In this document: piece after piece, positions 1 to 6,644 of the stretch
Numbering within the stretch: the stretch's first letter is position 1
How the letters are laid out: the number at the start of each line of letters is the position of its first letter
Source of the DNA: Spirochaetaceae bacterium
GTDB taxonomy: Bacteria > Spirochaetota > Spirochaetia > Treponematales > Breznakiellaceae
Direction: 5' to 3'
NCBI GenBank assembly: GCA_031258625.1
Contig: JAIRMO010000223.1
Location: 1 to 9,512, forward strand
DNA length: 9,512 nucleotides
Made by a program: the position numbers and the translations under genes
The notes under the pieces: generated by a model
The model's database searches: none
What the model was told of the DNA's origin: nothing
Seen by the model: the letters and a program-made list of their open reading frames with translations, nothing else

Positions 1-165
1 CGCAACAAAAAAAATTTGGGAACAGACAAAAACCTAAGCCCCTCCACTATAACACGGGGAATAAGCCCTGGTCTATGAGATTTGTACCAAATTTTGAAAA
101 AAAGCGCGCCGGTTAAACGGGCATTACCGGTCTTGGAACCGCCTCCTTGTGCCAAAAACAGCCGG
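1..165. other. Gene-free left edge, no clear function
   Basis: No convincing reading frame, RNA gene or terminator is visible here. Bases 15-25 (TTTGGGAACAG) resemble, in reverse orientation, the dispersed CTGTTCCAAAA repeat seen near 4050 and 9400-9494. A weak 5-bp stem (109-113 with 126-130) is the only other structure noted. The stretch is probably the upstream intergenic region of the P83/100 gene. The end of any preceding gene lies outside the window. Confidence 0.5.
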
Positions 166-194
166 TGGACAAATGGTGTAAATAGAAATATATT
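166..194 (+). promoter_or_regulatory. Predicted sigma70-type promoter of the P83/100 gene
   Basis: TGGACA at 166-171 matches the -35 consensus in 5 of 6 bases. TATATT at 189-194 matches the -10 consensus in 5 of 6 bases, and the spacer is exactly 17 bases. Transcription would start near 201 and give a leader of about 98 nucleotides before the ATG at 299. This is consensus matching only; the region is AT-rich, so chance matches are possible. Confidence 0.5.
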
Positions 195-203
195 TTATAT
201 GGG

Positions 204-239
204 AAGGTGTTTCCAAAAAGCGTGTTTTTGAATCACCTT
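204..239 (+). promoter_or_regulatory. Long hairpin at the start of the P83/100 leader
   Basis: The arms 204-219 and 225-239 pair almost completely around a 5-base loop (GCGTG): six outer pairs (AAGGTG with CACCTT), a small internal mismatch with one bulged base, then six inner pairs. It begins within a few bases of the predicted transcription start, so the transcript would carry a stem at its 5' end. Such stems can slow decay, but that role is inferred here. Confidence 0.45.
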
Positions 240-245
240 GGGGTT

Positions 246-284
246 CCTTCAAGCGGTCAAATCTTGAAGGGCTCTACCCTTTTT
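246..284 (+). promoter_or_regulatory. Two overlapping, mutually exclusive hairpins before the P83/100 start
   Basis: Stem A pairs CCTTCAAG (246-253) perfectly with CTTGAAGG (263-270). Stem B pairs AAGGG (267-271) with CCCTT (277-281) around the loop CTCTA, followed by further T residues to 284. The stems share bases 267-270, so only one can form at a time. Stem B with its T run resembles a small intrinsic terminator and lies directly before the ribosome binding site GAGGAG (285-290). An attenuator-like or translation-control role is possible but unproven. Confidence 0.4.
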
Positions 285-298
285 GAGGAGTATCCGGT

Positions 299-1921
299 AT
301 GAAAACCCTGAAAAGACTTTTATATAACCTTTTTTTATGTTTGCTTTTTGTCGGCCCCCTTTTGCGGCTTCCCGCCCAGGAAACCGCGGTAAACCGGGAG
401 GAGCTGGAGCGGAACCTTGCCCCGGTGGAGTTTATCAACTACGCGGGGCCCCAGGATCGGATCGAGACCCTGGATCAGATCCGGAGCCTCGGAACCGCCC
501 TGGGAACGGTCATCCGGGGGGGGATAAACCGGGCGGGTTCCGCGGGGCGTTATTTTGTAATCCATTCCGTATCCTCCCCGGAGGGGGATAAACTCGACGC
601 GGATATATTCGGGTTGGGAATTGACGTGGGGGTTGACCACATCCGCAACCTCCGGCTCATTATTCAAGGATACCTGGAAGCCGCCTATGAATATTCCCCC
701 CGGGACGCGGCCCTTTTGGCCGAATACGCCACCATCTACAACGCGGTATTCCGGGGGACCGGGGATTATTTCAGCAGCCGTTATAAAAATCCGGTAATGG
801 AAAATATAACTCCCGAGCGGGCGGGGATCTCCATCCGTTTTGATGAATGGCCCGGGCAGACCCTCATGCTCATACCCCTGGGAACGGGGGCTCCCGGCAG
901 TTTAAGCGCCCTGGATACGACGATTTTGACCTCCCCGGAGGTGGTCGAGGAACTCCGCGGGGAAGACGACCGGGGTATAGCCCAGCGAAAGGAAATGGTG
1001 GACCTCAAGGAACGGGAAGCCGGGGAGGCGGAACAGCGGGCGGCCCTCCAGCGGGAGGCCATCGTCGAGGAGGAGGCCCGAATCGCCCAGGAACGGACCG
1101 AGGCCGCCCAGGAACGGACCGAAGCTGCCCAGGAGCGGGCGGAAATAGCCCAGGAACGGCGGCAAGTCCAACAGGCGCAGGCCGAAGGCAGGGCGACCCC
1201 CGAAGAGACCCGGCAGGCCGAGGAACAATTGGCCGAGCGGGAACAGGCCCTGGATCAGCGGGAGGCCGAGACGGCCCAGCGGGAACAGGACCTGGACCGG
1301 CAGGAACAGGTCCTGGAAGAAAAAGAGCAGGAAGCCCAAGCGTCGGAGGACTTTGCGGACCGGAAAATAGCCGAAGCCCAGCAGGAAAGGGCGGATATCG
1401 CCCGGGATCAGCAGGAACTCCTCAACCGTCCCCCCCAGGGGGCCGGAGCGGGCGTTGTCGGGGTACGGCTGACCGCCCCCGATTCGCCCCTGGGCCGGAT
1501 CGTCCGCATGGATACCGATTCCAAGGCGGAGATCAAGACCTCCGACTTAAACACCGTAAACGCCCGGACCTTTACGTCCCTGGGGGGCAAACTCATCGCG
1601 GCGGCCGGGGAAAACCGGGGTACCGGCGCGATACGGCTCATCGTCATTAACCCCGCTACCCTGGAAATGGACAAACAGGGGAATGATCCTATCTCCCCGG
1701 AGAGCCTCCTGTGGACCCGGGGGAATGACCTCTACGCCATCACCTCCGCCGGGGGCGGCCTGTATCTGGCCCGGTTTAATACGGACCTGGAACTACAGGT
1801 CCGGTCAACAGTAACGGTTCACCCCTTTGCGTCCGTAACCTTTAACGGCGATTCGATCCTGACCCAGCGGAGCGACGGCGCCCTGGTGATCCTGGACGGG
1901 GGAACCCTGGCGGAGCGGTAG
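299..1921 (+). CDS. P83/100-family secreted coiled-coil protein
   Basis: 540 residues, recognised as a relative of the spirochaete P83/100 (p83/p93) antigen family. Residues 1-26 form a signal peptide: basic MKTLKR, a hydrophobic core, then a likely cleavage LPA-QE after residue 26. Residues 40-205 form the conserved amino-terminal domain. Residues 215-375 are almost entirely Glu, Gln, Arg and Ala, a long predicted coiled coil that includes four tandem heptads of the form AQERxEx at 263-290. Residues 385-540 look beta-rich, possibly propeller-like, with short strands ending in Gly or Asp turns. The start is set by GAGGAG eight bases before the ATG. The protein is probably exported to the periplasm or envelope; the biochemical role of the family is not established. 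The gene is monocistronic, with its own predicted promoter, and converges on nifU. I am confident of the family and unsure of the function. Confidence 0.85.
   Translation: MKTLKRLLYNLFLCLLFVGPLLRLPAQETAVNREELERNLAPVEFINYAGPQDRIETLDQIRSLGTALGTVIRGGINRAGSAGRYFVIHSVSSPEGDKLDADIFGLGIDVGVDHIRNLRLIIQGYLEAAYEYSPRDAALLAEYATIYNAVFRGTGDYFSSRYKNPVMENITPERAGISIRFDEWPGQTLMLIPLGTGAPGSLSALDTTILTSPEVVEELRGEDDRGIAQRKEMVDLKEREAGEAEQRAALQREAIVEEEARIAQERTEAAQERTEAAQERAEIAQERRQVQQAQAEGRATPEETRQAEEQLAEREQALDQREAETAQREQDLDRQEQVLEEKEQEAQASEDFADRKIAEAQQERADIARDQQELLNRPPQGAGAGVVGVRLTAPDSPLGRIVRMDTDSKAEIKTSDLNTVNARTFTSLGGKLIAAAGENRGTGAIRLIVINPATLEMDKQGNDPISPESLLWTRGNDLYAITSAGGGLYLARFNTDLELQVRSTVTVHPFASVTFNGDSILTQRSDGALVILDGGTLAER
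1085..1168 (+). repeat. Four tandem 21-base units inside the P83/100 gene
   Basis: Four consecutive 21-base units beginning GCCCAGGA encode heptads AQERTEA, AQERTEA, AQERAEI and AQERRQV (residues 263-290). The first two units are nearly identical in DNA as well as protein and the later ones have diverged. They extend the coiled coil by whole heptads, so gain or loss of a unit would keep both the reading frame and the coil register. Confidence 0.75.
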
Positions 1922-1938
1922 CCGGAGCGATAGCTGAT

Positions 1939-1975
1939 CCCGGGAAACCCGGGCCTCCCGGCATTTCGCCGGGGG
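1939..1975. terminator. GC-rich hairpin pair between convergent genes
   Basis: The 61-base gap between the P83/100 and nifU stop codons holds two adjacent stems. One is CCCGGG-AAA-CCCGGG (1939-1953). The other is CCCGGC-ATTTC-GCCGGG (1957-1973), extendable by about two pairs to 1975. Their position suggests shared transcription termination for both strands. Neither side has a clear T run, so these are not textbook intrinsic terminators. Confidence 0.45.
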
Positions 1976-1982
1976 CCGGGGT

Positions 1983-2576
1983 CTAAAACCCGTAGATATG
2001 GGTAAACTCGTGGAGCAGTTCCAGGGCCTGGGCCTTACAGGAACCGCAGGCGGTTCCTATCTTGGTGGCCTGTTGGAGTTCCTCCCAGGTCCGGGCGCCC
2101 TGATTGAAAGCGGTTTCGATATCCTTATCGGTGATCCCCAGACAATGGCAGATCTCCACGGTTTCTTCTTTAAGCAGCCCTACCCGCCCGGTCTTGGCCA
2201 GGTAATCGTCTATGGCGGTCCTGAGGGCTTTGTCCCCCAAAACGGAACAGTGGATCTTGTAGGACGGCAGGCCCCCCAGCTTTTCCACCAGATCCTGGGG
2301 TTTAACCTTGTAGGCGTCCCGGATGTTCATCCCCTTGATAATTTCGGAAAGCATACTGGTGGAAGCGATGGCGCTGGCGCAGCCATAGGTTTTCCACCGC
2401 ACGTCGGTGATAATATCATCCTTGATTTTGAGGAGCATCAGCATCTGATCCCCGCAACGGATATTCCCCGTCTGCCCCCGGGCATCCGCGGGGAAATCGG
2501 ATTCCTCCCCCAAAAGCACGTTCCGGGGATTAGTAAAATGATCCTTTACCGTATCGGAATACAACCAATCGGACAT
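1983..2576 (-). CDS. nifU: NifU-type iron-sulfur cluster scaffold, two-domain form
   Basis: 197 residues. This is the scaffold on which transient iron-sulfur clusters are built from sulfur supplied by the desulfurase encoded just upstream, before transfer to apoproteins in the cytoplasm. Residues 1-125 are the IscU-like domain with the three ligand cysteines C41 (in CGD, D43), C66 and C110. Residues 138-190 are a BFD-like [2Fe-2S] domain with C143-H-C145 and C177-G-S-C180, the NifU-type ligand pattern. The C-terminal Nfu domain of full-length NifU (around 300 residues) is absent. The ATG at 2576 is preferred over upstream ATGs because TAGGAGAAGGT sits directly before it and the protein then begins as the family does. 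The gene lies 8 bases after nifS, whose stop codon overlaps this ribosome binding site, so translation is probably coupled. No other nitrogenase genes are in view, so general cluster assembly is a likely role. Confidence 0.92.
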   Translation of the reverse strand: MSDWLYSDTVKDHFTNPRNVLLGEESDFPADARGQTGNIRCGDQMLMLLKIKDDIITDVRWKTYGCASAIASTSMLSEIIKGMNIRDAYKVKPQDLVEKLGGLPSYKIHCSVLGDKALRTAIDDYLAKTGRVGLLKEETVEICHCLGITDKDIETAFNQGARTWEELQQATKIGTACGSCKAQALELLHEFTHIYGF

Positions 2577-2584
2577 ACCTTCTC

Positions 2585-3769
2585 CTATACCCGCACCGAT
2601 GAGATCGCCCGGAGCCGGGAGATGATGGGAGGTACGGTCTCTATAATATACCTTATGTCCCCTTCGGTAATCCCCCAGCCGAGGCTGAACCGGATGGAAC
2701 CGTGGGCCCATTCCGGTCCTGACCCAATAGCCATAAGTACATGAGACGGCTCAAGACTCCCGGAGGCGCAGGCGGATCCGGTAGAAGCCTCTATACCCAT
2801 GATATCCATAGAGAGGAGGATCGACTCCCCCTCCGCCCCGGGAAAAGAAACATTTAAGGTATTGGGTAAAACATCCCGGGGATGTCCGTTGATCCTGATA
2901 TTGGGGACCTGTTCCAAAAGACCGTCCCGCAGGAGCGTCCGCAAGGGGGCGACGGTCTTCCCATAGGCATCCAGGTCCGCCAGGGCATACTCCGCGGCCT
3001 TACCAAAACCCAAAATACCGATATTGTTGTAGGTACCCGCCCGGAAACCGTCCTCCTGGTGGCCGCCGTGGATAAGGGGGAAACGGGGGGCCTTCTCCCG
3101 GGCATACAGGGCCCCGACGCCCTTGGGGCCGTAGATCTTATGGGCCGACATGGTAAGATAATCCACCCCCAGTTCACCCACCGATAGGGGGATCTTTCCC
3201 ACCGCCTGGACCGCGTCGGTATGCATCCACGCGCCGGCGGCCTTGGCCTTTTTGGCAATGGCGGCAATATCCTGGATGGTCCCGATTTCATTATTCGCCA
3301 TCATCACCGATACCAAAAGGGTCCGTTCGCTCAAGGCGTCTTCCAGGGCATCCATCTTGACTTTACCGTATTCATCCACGGGCAAAAAGGTTACCCTAAA
3401 CCCCAGGGACTGCAAAAAGGCCGCGGAATTAAGCACACAGGGATGTTCAATGGCGGTGGTAATAATCTCGGTTCTCCCCGAGGGGAGCGCCTTCCCCGAG
3501 GCATCCGATCCCAGACGCCGCATGGTTTGGAAGATCATATTGTTTGATTCGGACCCCCCGGAAGTAAAGATGATCTCCCTGGGGGACGCCCCCAAAAGAC
3601 GGGCTACGGCGTTCCGGGCGTCTTCGACCCTGCCATGGGCCAGCCTCCCCGAGGCATGCATACTTGAGGCGTTTCCGAAAACTTCAAAATCCTCTATCAT
3701 GGCAGCCTTGACCTCCGGTTTAAGGGGAGTGGTCGCGTTATAATCCATATAGATTCGTTTATCCGGCAT
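2585..3769 (-). CDS. nifS: Cysteine desulfurase, NifS/IscS family
   Basis: 394 residues, the usual length. A pyridoxal-phosphate enzyme that converts cysteine to alanine and passes the sulfur, as a cysteine persulfide, to the NifU scaffold. Visible motifs are the N-terminal MDYNATTP, H109 in AIEHP, N160 in ANNEIG, D185 and Q188 in HTDAVQ, the PLP-binding lysine K211 in SAHKIYGPKG, and the catalytic C334 in STGSACASG. The start at 3769 has GGAGAGG four bases upstream and gives the family N-terminus MPDKRIYMDYNATTP. An upstream in-frame ATG at 3820 would add 17 unconserved residues. It is the first gene of a two-gene unit with nifU and has a 303-base upstream region of its own. The nifS name follows from pairing with nifU; functionally it could equally be called IscS-like. 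Confidence 0.94.
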   Translation of the reverse strand: MPDKRIYMDYNATTPLKPEVKAAMIEDFEVFGNASSMHASGRLAHGRVEDARNAVARLLGASPREIIFTSGGSESNNMIFQTMRRLGSDASGKALPSGRTEIITTAIEHPCVLNSAAFLQSLGFRVTFLPVDEYGKVKMDALEDALSERTLLVSVMMANNEIGTIQDIAAIAKKAKAAGAWMHTDAVQAVGKIPLSVGELGVDYLTMSAHKIYGPKGVGALYAREKAPRFPLIHGGHQEDGFRAGTYNNIGILGFGKAAEYALADLDAYGKTVAPLRTLLRDGLLEQVPNIRINGHPRDVLPNTLNVSFPGAEGESILLSMDIMGIEASTGSACASGSLEPSHVLMAIGSGPEWAHGSIRFSLGWGITEGDIRYIIETVPPIISRLRAISSVRV

Positions 3770-4072
3770 AATTCCTCTCCATTTTAGTAATGTATTTTCA
3801 AATGAACCTCCGCGGCGCACGGTATCTTTAACGGCGCTTTATTTCAACGAAGGCTCATTCGATAGGAAGTTCATAATACCCGCCCCCGTGCAAGCGGATT
3901 CTTGGGTTCAATACCAATTTTTTGTAAAGGTACGTTTTTTGATCCGCGGGGTATTAAACCAAACTCCCGAATAAAATTACCTACCTTTCCTATAAATATA
4001 CCAAGTTATTTTCTTTTCGGCTATATGAAGCAACCCCAAAATTTGAATTTTTTGGAACAGCGCCGCTTTTTG
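3770..4072 (-). promoter_or_regulatory. Intergenic region upstream of nifS
   Basis: About 300 bases with no supported gene. The half nearest the GH36 gene is AT-rich and holds a reverse copy of the dispersed CTGTTCCAAAA repeat (4050-4061), which contributes to a small stem CCAAAA/TTTTGG (4036-4041 with 4050-4055). It also holds TATAAATATAC at 3991-4001. The promoter of nifS-nifU should lie here, but I found no -35/-10 pair with acceptable spacing and no recognisable Rrf2/IscR-type operator. No tRNA was found, although GGGTTCAATACC near 3904 superficially resembles a T arm. Confidence 0.35.
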
Positions 4073-6340
4073 TCAACCCCTTACCTCCCCTTCGGCGGCG
4101 GTTACCCGATCTGCCGTTCCCGCGGAGGGGGGCTGCCGGCGTAAAAGGAACAATTCCGAAAAGAAATCTCCCGGGTTTTTGTGATCAAGGCCGGGGGAAT
4201 TTAAGAGGAGCCCCCCCCGCATAAGCTCGTCCCCGCCCCGGAGGCCGCAATTACCCTCCCGGTCCCCGGGATCAAAGCCCCCGGCTTCCCAGACCGAAAC
4301 TTCGTATACCGCGGAAGGATCCAGGCCGGTTAAACGGAGGACGAGGGGTTTTGGATGAACCGGGGAAAGGCATTTATAGACCCCCACTATCCCCTGATCC
4401 CCGGAAGTGACCATCCAGGCGGCGCAGGAAGAACCGCCGGGGCGCCGGAGTCTTGAGAAACGGCCCTGGTGGAACAGGGACCTATGGGCCTTATAAAAGG
4501 CGATATGTTCGGCGATTTCCTTTTTTTCTTTCGGGCTCAATTGGGTGGGATCCAGTTCAAACCCCAAGGCGCCGAAAAAGGCCGTCATGGAACGGAAGGC
4601 CAGGGGGCTTTGACCTCGATGGCCGGGAGCCGCCGAAACAGGGGCCCCCAGGGCGCCCAGGGGATAATAGAGGGAAGCCCCCGCCTGGATAGTAAGCCGT
4701 TCCAGGGCGCCGGTATCATCGCTCAACCAGCCCTGGGGGGCAAAGGAGAGAAACCCCGGGTCAAAACACCCTCCGCCGCCGGCACAAGGCTCAAAGAGGA
4801 TCTGGGGAAAAGCGTTGGTGAGCCGGGCATAAAGGTCGTACACTCCCAAACAGTAGCGGTGAAAAAATTCCCCCTGCCGGTGGGGGGGCAGGGAAGGGCT
4901 CCAGGGCCCGGTTATGGAACGGTTCATATCCCACTTGATATAAGAAATCGGGGCGGATGCCATAAGCTCCGACAAAACGGAAAAAAGATGATCCACCACC
5001 TCTTTCCGGGACATATCCGGAACGTAGCGCTGACCTTCCCCGGCTCCGGGGCGGTCGGGAAGCCCGACGGCCCAATCGGGATGGGTTTCAAAAAGCCGGC
5101 CCGTGAGGCCGGCCGTGTCCGGTTCAATACAAAGGCCGAATTTGAGCCCCTTACCGGTTATGGCTTGGGCCAAAGCGGAAATCCCCTGGAGGAGCTTCCG
5201 GGTACCCGGGACCCGGTCTCCCCGGGAGGCGGCATCCTCATCCCCGGAACCGAACCAGCCGTTGCCCAGTACAAAAAGCTCTATCCCCAATTCGCCGGCA
5301 ACACCCGCCGCCTCCAGGAGCTTCTTTTCGGTAAAACCACCCTCGGTCCCTTCCCAACCATTAAGGAGTACCGGCCGCTCCCGGTCCCGCCAGCCCCCCC
5401 AGACAAGCCGGGTACGGTATAAGCGGTGGTATTCCTGGGAAAGCCGGTTTATCCCCCCGGCGGAATAGGCCATTATGACCTCCGGGGTATCAAAGATCCC
5501 CTTGGGGGGCAATTCCCAGGAAAAGGTTTCGGGGTTGATCCCCATTCTGATTCGGGTAAGGTTATAGGAATCAACCTCGGCGGAGGCAAGGAAATTACCG
5601 GAATATAAGAGGCTGAAGCCGACGGCTTCCCCCTGGAACTCATCGGCGTGGGGCCGTTTGAGGAGGAGGAAGGGGTTCTGCCCGTAACCGGATATTCCCC
5701 GGAGGCTGCCCACCTCCCGGATCCCCGGTATTAAGGGGTGTTCGGCAACCTGAAACTCCCGGCCCCCGGCCCCGGTAAGGGTTACCAGGTTCCAATCCGA
5801 ATCGGGGAGGTCCAGGTTGAGGCTCATGACGTTTTTGAGGGTAACCCGCCGGTTCCCCCCGTTGATGATCCGGGTATGCCGGGCCAAACAATTAAAGGAT
5901 GTAAAAATAGAATAATACAAAATTATTTGGACCCCCGACAGGGCGTCAAACAATTCAATCTCCAGAGTACAGGCCTCTTCCTCATCCTCAATATAGGTCG
6001 ACGGCAGCCCGGGGATCCCCGGTTTTCCTATGCTGATCTGATAGGCGGTATATTCCGGCTCAAGCGCCGAGGAACCGTTTTCCAATACCGCGGTAAAGGC
6101 AGGGTATTTATAGTCCCCGCCGCCGTAAAGGGGATATTCAAACCGCGGGGCGCTTCGGGGGTTATTCAAAAATCCGCAAAAAGGAACCGGAGATAAAAGG
6201 GGGTAGGTTCGTTCCGGATTAAGGGATACCCCGCAGTACACCTGTCCGATATATCCATTGTCAAGAACCTTTATAATATAACTAAAGGAATCATTATACA
6301 GATGGAATTCCCTGGTCTCATGATCATAACGTATGGGCAT
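4073..6340 (-). CDS. Glycoside hydrolase family 36 enzyme (alpha-galactosidase-like)
   Basis: 755 residues, close to the roughly 730-750 of bacterial GH36. Domain order is normal: beta-sandwich N-domain (about 1-310, with YPLYGGGDYKYPA at 69-81), TIM-barrel catalytic domain (315-650) and a small C-terminal domain (650-735). The nucleophile is D471 in KWDMNR (469-474) and the acid/base is D541 in WLSDDT, 70 residues later as expected. C519 and the following glycines are kept. Several sugar-contact positions are changed. The family's DDGWFG is GNGWFG (359-364), FGLW is FGLC (C404), GRNQ is altered near 434-438, GGGGRFD is GGGGCFD (C525), and SDNTDA is SDDTGA. The fold and retaining chemistry are well supported; activity on alpha-galactosides is doubtful. 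No signal peptide, so probably cytoplasmic. No sugar transporter adjoins it. The start codon lacks a good ribosome binding site, but an in-frame stop lies just upstream. Confidence 0.85.
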   Translation of the reverse strand: MPIRYDHETREFHLYNDSFSYIIKVLDNGYIGQVYCGVSLNPERTYPLLSPVPFCGFLNNPRSAPRFEYPLYGGGDYKYPAFTAVLENGSSALEPEYTAYQISIGKPGIPGLPSTYIEDEEEACTLEIELFDALSGVQIILYYSIFTSFNCLARHTRIINGGNRRVTLKNVMSLNLDLPDSDWNLVTLTGAGGREFQVAEHPLIPGIREVGSLRGISGYGQNPFLLLKRPHADEFQGEAVGFSLLYSGNFLASAEVDSYNLTRIRMGINPETFSWELPPKGIFDTPEVIMAYSAGGINRLSQEYHRLYRTRLVWGGWRDRERPVLLNGWEGTEGGFTEKKLLEAAGVAGELGIELFVLGNGWFGSGDEDAASRGDRVPGTRKLLQGISALAQAITGKGLKFGLCIEPDTAGLTGRLFETHPDWAVGLPDRPGAGEGQRYVPDMSRKEVVDHLFSVLSELMASAPISYIKWDMNRSITGPWSPSLPPHRQGEFFHRYCLGVYDLYARLTNAFPQILFEPCAGGGGCFDPGFLSFAPQGWLSDDTGALERLTIQAGASLYYPLGALGAPVSAAPGHRGQSPLAFRSMTAFFGALGFELDPTQLSPKEKKEIAEHIAFYKAHRSLFHQGRFSRLRRPGGSSCAAWMVTSGDQGIVGVYKCLSPVHPKPLVLRLTGLDPSAVYEVSVWEAGGFDPGDREGNCGLRGGDELMRGGLLLNSPGLDHKNPGDFFSELFLLRRQPPSAGTADRVTAAEGEVRG

Positions 6341-6374
6341 ACTATAAACATATCACGCTCCAGGCCAAAAATAA

Positions 6375-6423
6375 AGCCCCAGAGGGAGTTTAGCCCCCAG
6401 AGGGGGTTTCAGGCCCCTGGGGT
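6375..6423. repeat. Tandem short GC palindromes before the GH36 gene
   Basis: Two adjacent units, AGCCCCAGAGGGAGTTT (6375-6391) and AGCCCCCAGAGGGGGTTT (6392-6409), are direct repeats. Each folds on itself (CCCCC-AGA-GGGGG in the second). A third, diverged palindrome GGCCCCTGGGG follows at 6412-6422. They lie 35-85 bases upstream of the GH36 start and would be in its leader if transcription begins further upstream. Function unknown. Confidence 0.6.
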
Positions 6424-6435
6424 AGGGCAAGGGGA

Positions 6436-6507
6436 GGGAGGGCCGCGCCCTCCTTTGACATCTGCAGCTCAGGGCGCGCCGATGTCAACCGGGGATGCGG
6501 CCCTCCC
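6436..6507. repeat. 72-base inverted repeat
   Basis: Outer arms GGGAGGGCCGC (6436-6446) and GCGGCCCTCCC (6497-6507) are perfect complements. After a symmetric 8-base internal loop with partial pairing, inner arms TTGACATC (6455-6462) and GATGTCAA (6481-6488) also pair perfectly around an 18-base loop. An alternative stem, CGCGCCCT (6444-6451) with AGGGCGCG (6471-6478), would break the long fold. There is no T run on either side, so it is not a standard terminator. It may be a REP-like or miniature element, or a structured leader of the GH36 transcript. Confidence 0.65.
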
Positions 6508-6555
6508 GCCCGCCCCGGGCGCCTGAAGGGGCCTATGCCCCCCTTTTATGGGGGC

Positions 6556-6644
6556 TTGTATAAATATACGTCCAGGGTCTGACCCTTTTCATATATTTAT
6601 GCAAGAATGCGTCCAACTCCGACCATTTACGTATATTTATGCAA
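6556..6644. repeat. 89-base element bounded by imperfect inverted repeats
   Basis: TTGTATAAATATACG (6556-6570) and CGTATATTTATGCAA (6630-6644) are inverted copies with one mismatch in 15. A third copy, TATATTTATGCAA (6592-6604), is a direct repeat of the right end. Between them is the palindrome AGGGTCTGACCCT (6574-6586), of a type often met around IS200/REP-associated sequences. The arrangement suggests a miniature mobile or REP-like element, or a set of protein-binding boxes. No transposase is present. Confidence 0.45.

Noticed and set aside
847..1650. 267-codon rightward frame overlapping the P83/100 gene
   Set aside because: It is a Gly/Pro/Arg-rich shadow of the coiled-coil coding sequence; the P83/100 frame has a signal peptide, ribosome binding site and heptad pattern.
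2577..2711. Longer NifU start adding 45 residues
   Set aside because: The extension lies inside nifS in another frame and is unlike NifU proteins, whereas the ATG at 2576 has a strong ribosome binding site and the family N-terminus.
3896..3916. Possible tRNA T arm (GGGTTCAATACC)
   Set aside because: No acceptor, anticodon or D arm can be arranged upstream and there is no CCA end.
4071..4080. TTGACA on the minus strand at the GH36 stop codon as a -35 box for nifS
   Set aside because: No acceptable -10 hexamer lies 16-18 bases downstream, and it is about 300 bases from nifS.
3902..4144. 80-codon rightward frame between nifS and the GH36 gene
   Set aside because: It has no ribosome binding site or recognisable product, and its end overlaps the conserved orientation of the GH36 gene. 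It is most likely a chance frame in AT-rich intergenic DNA.
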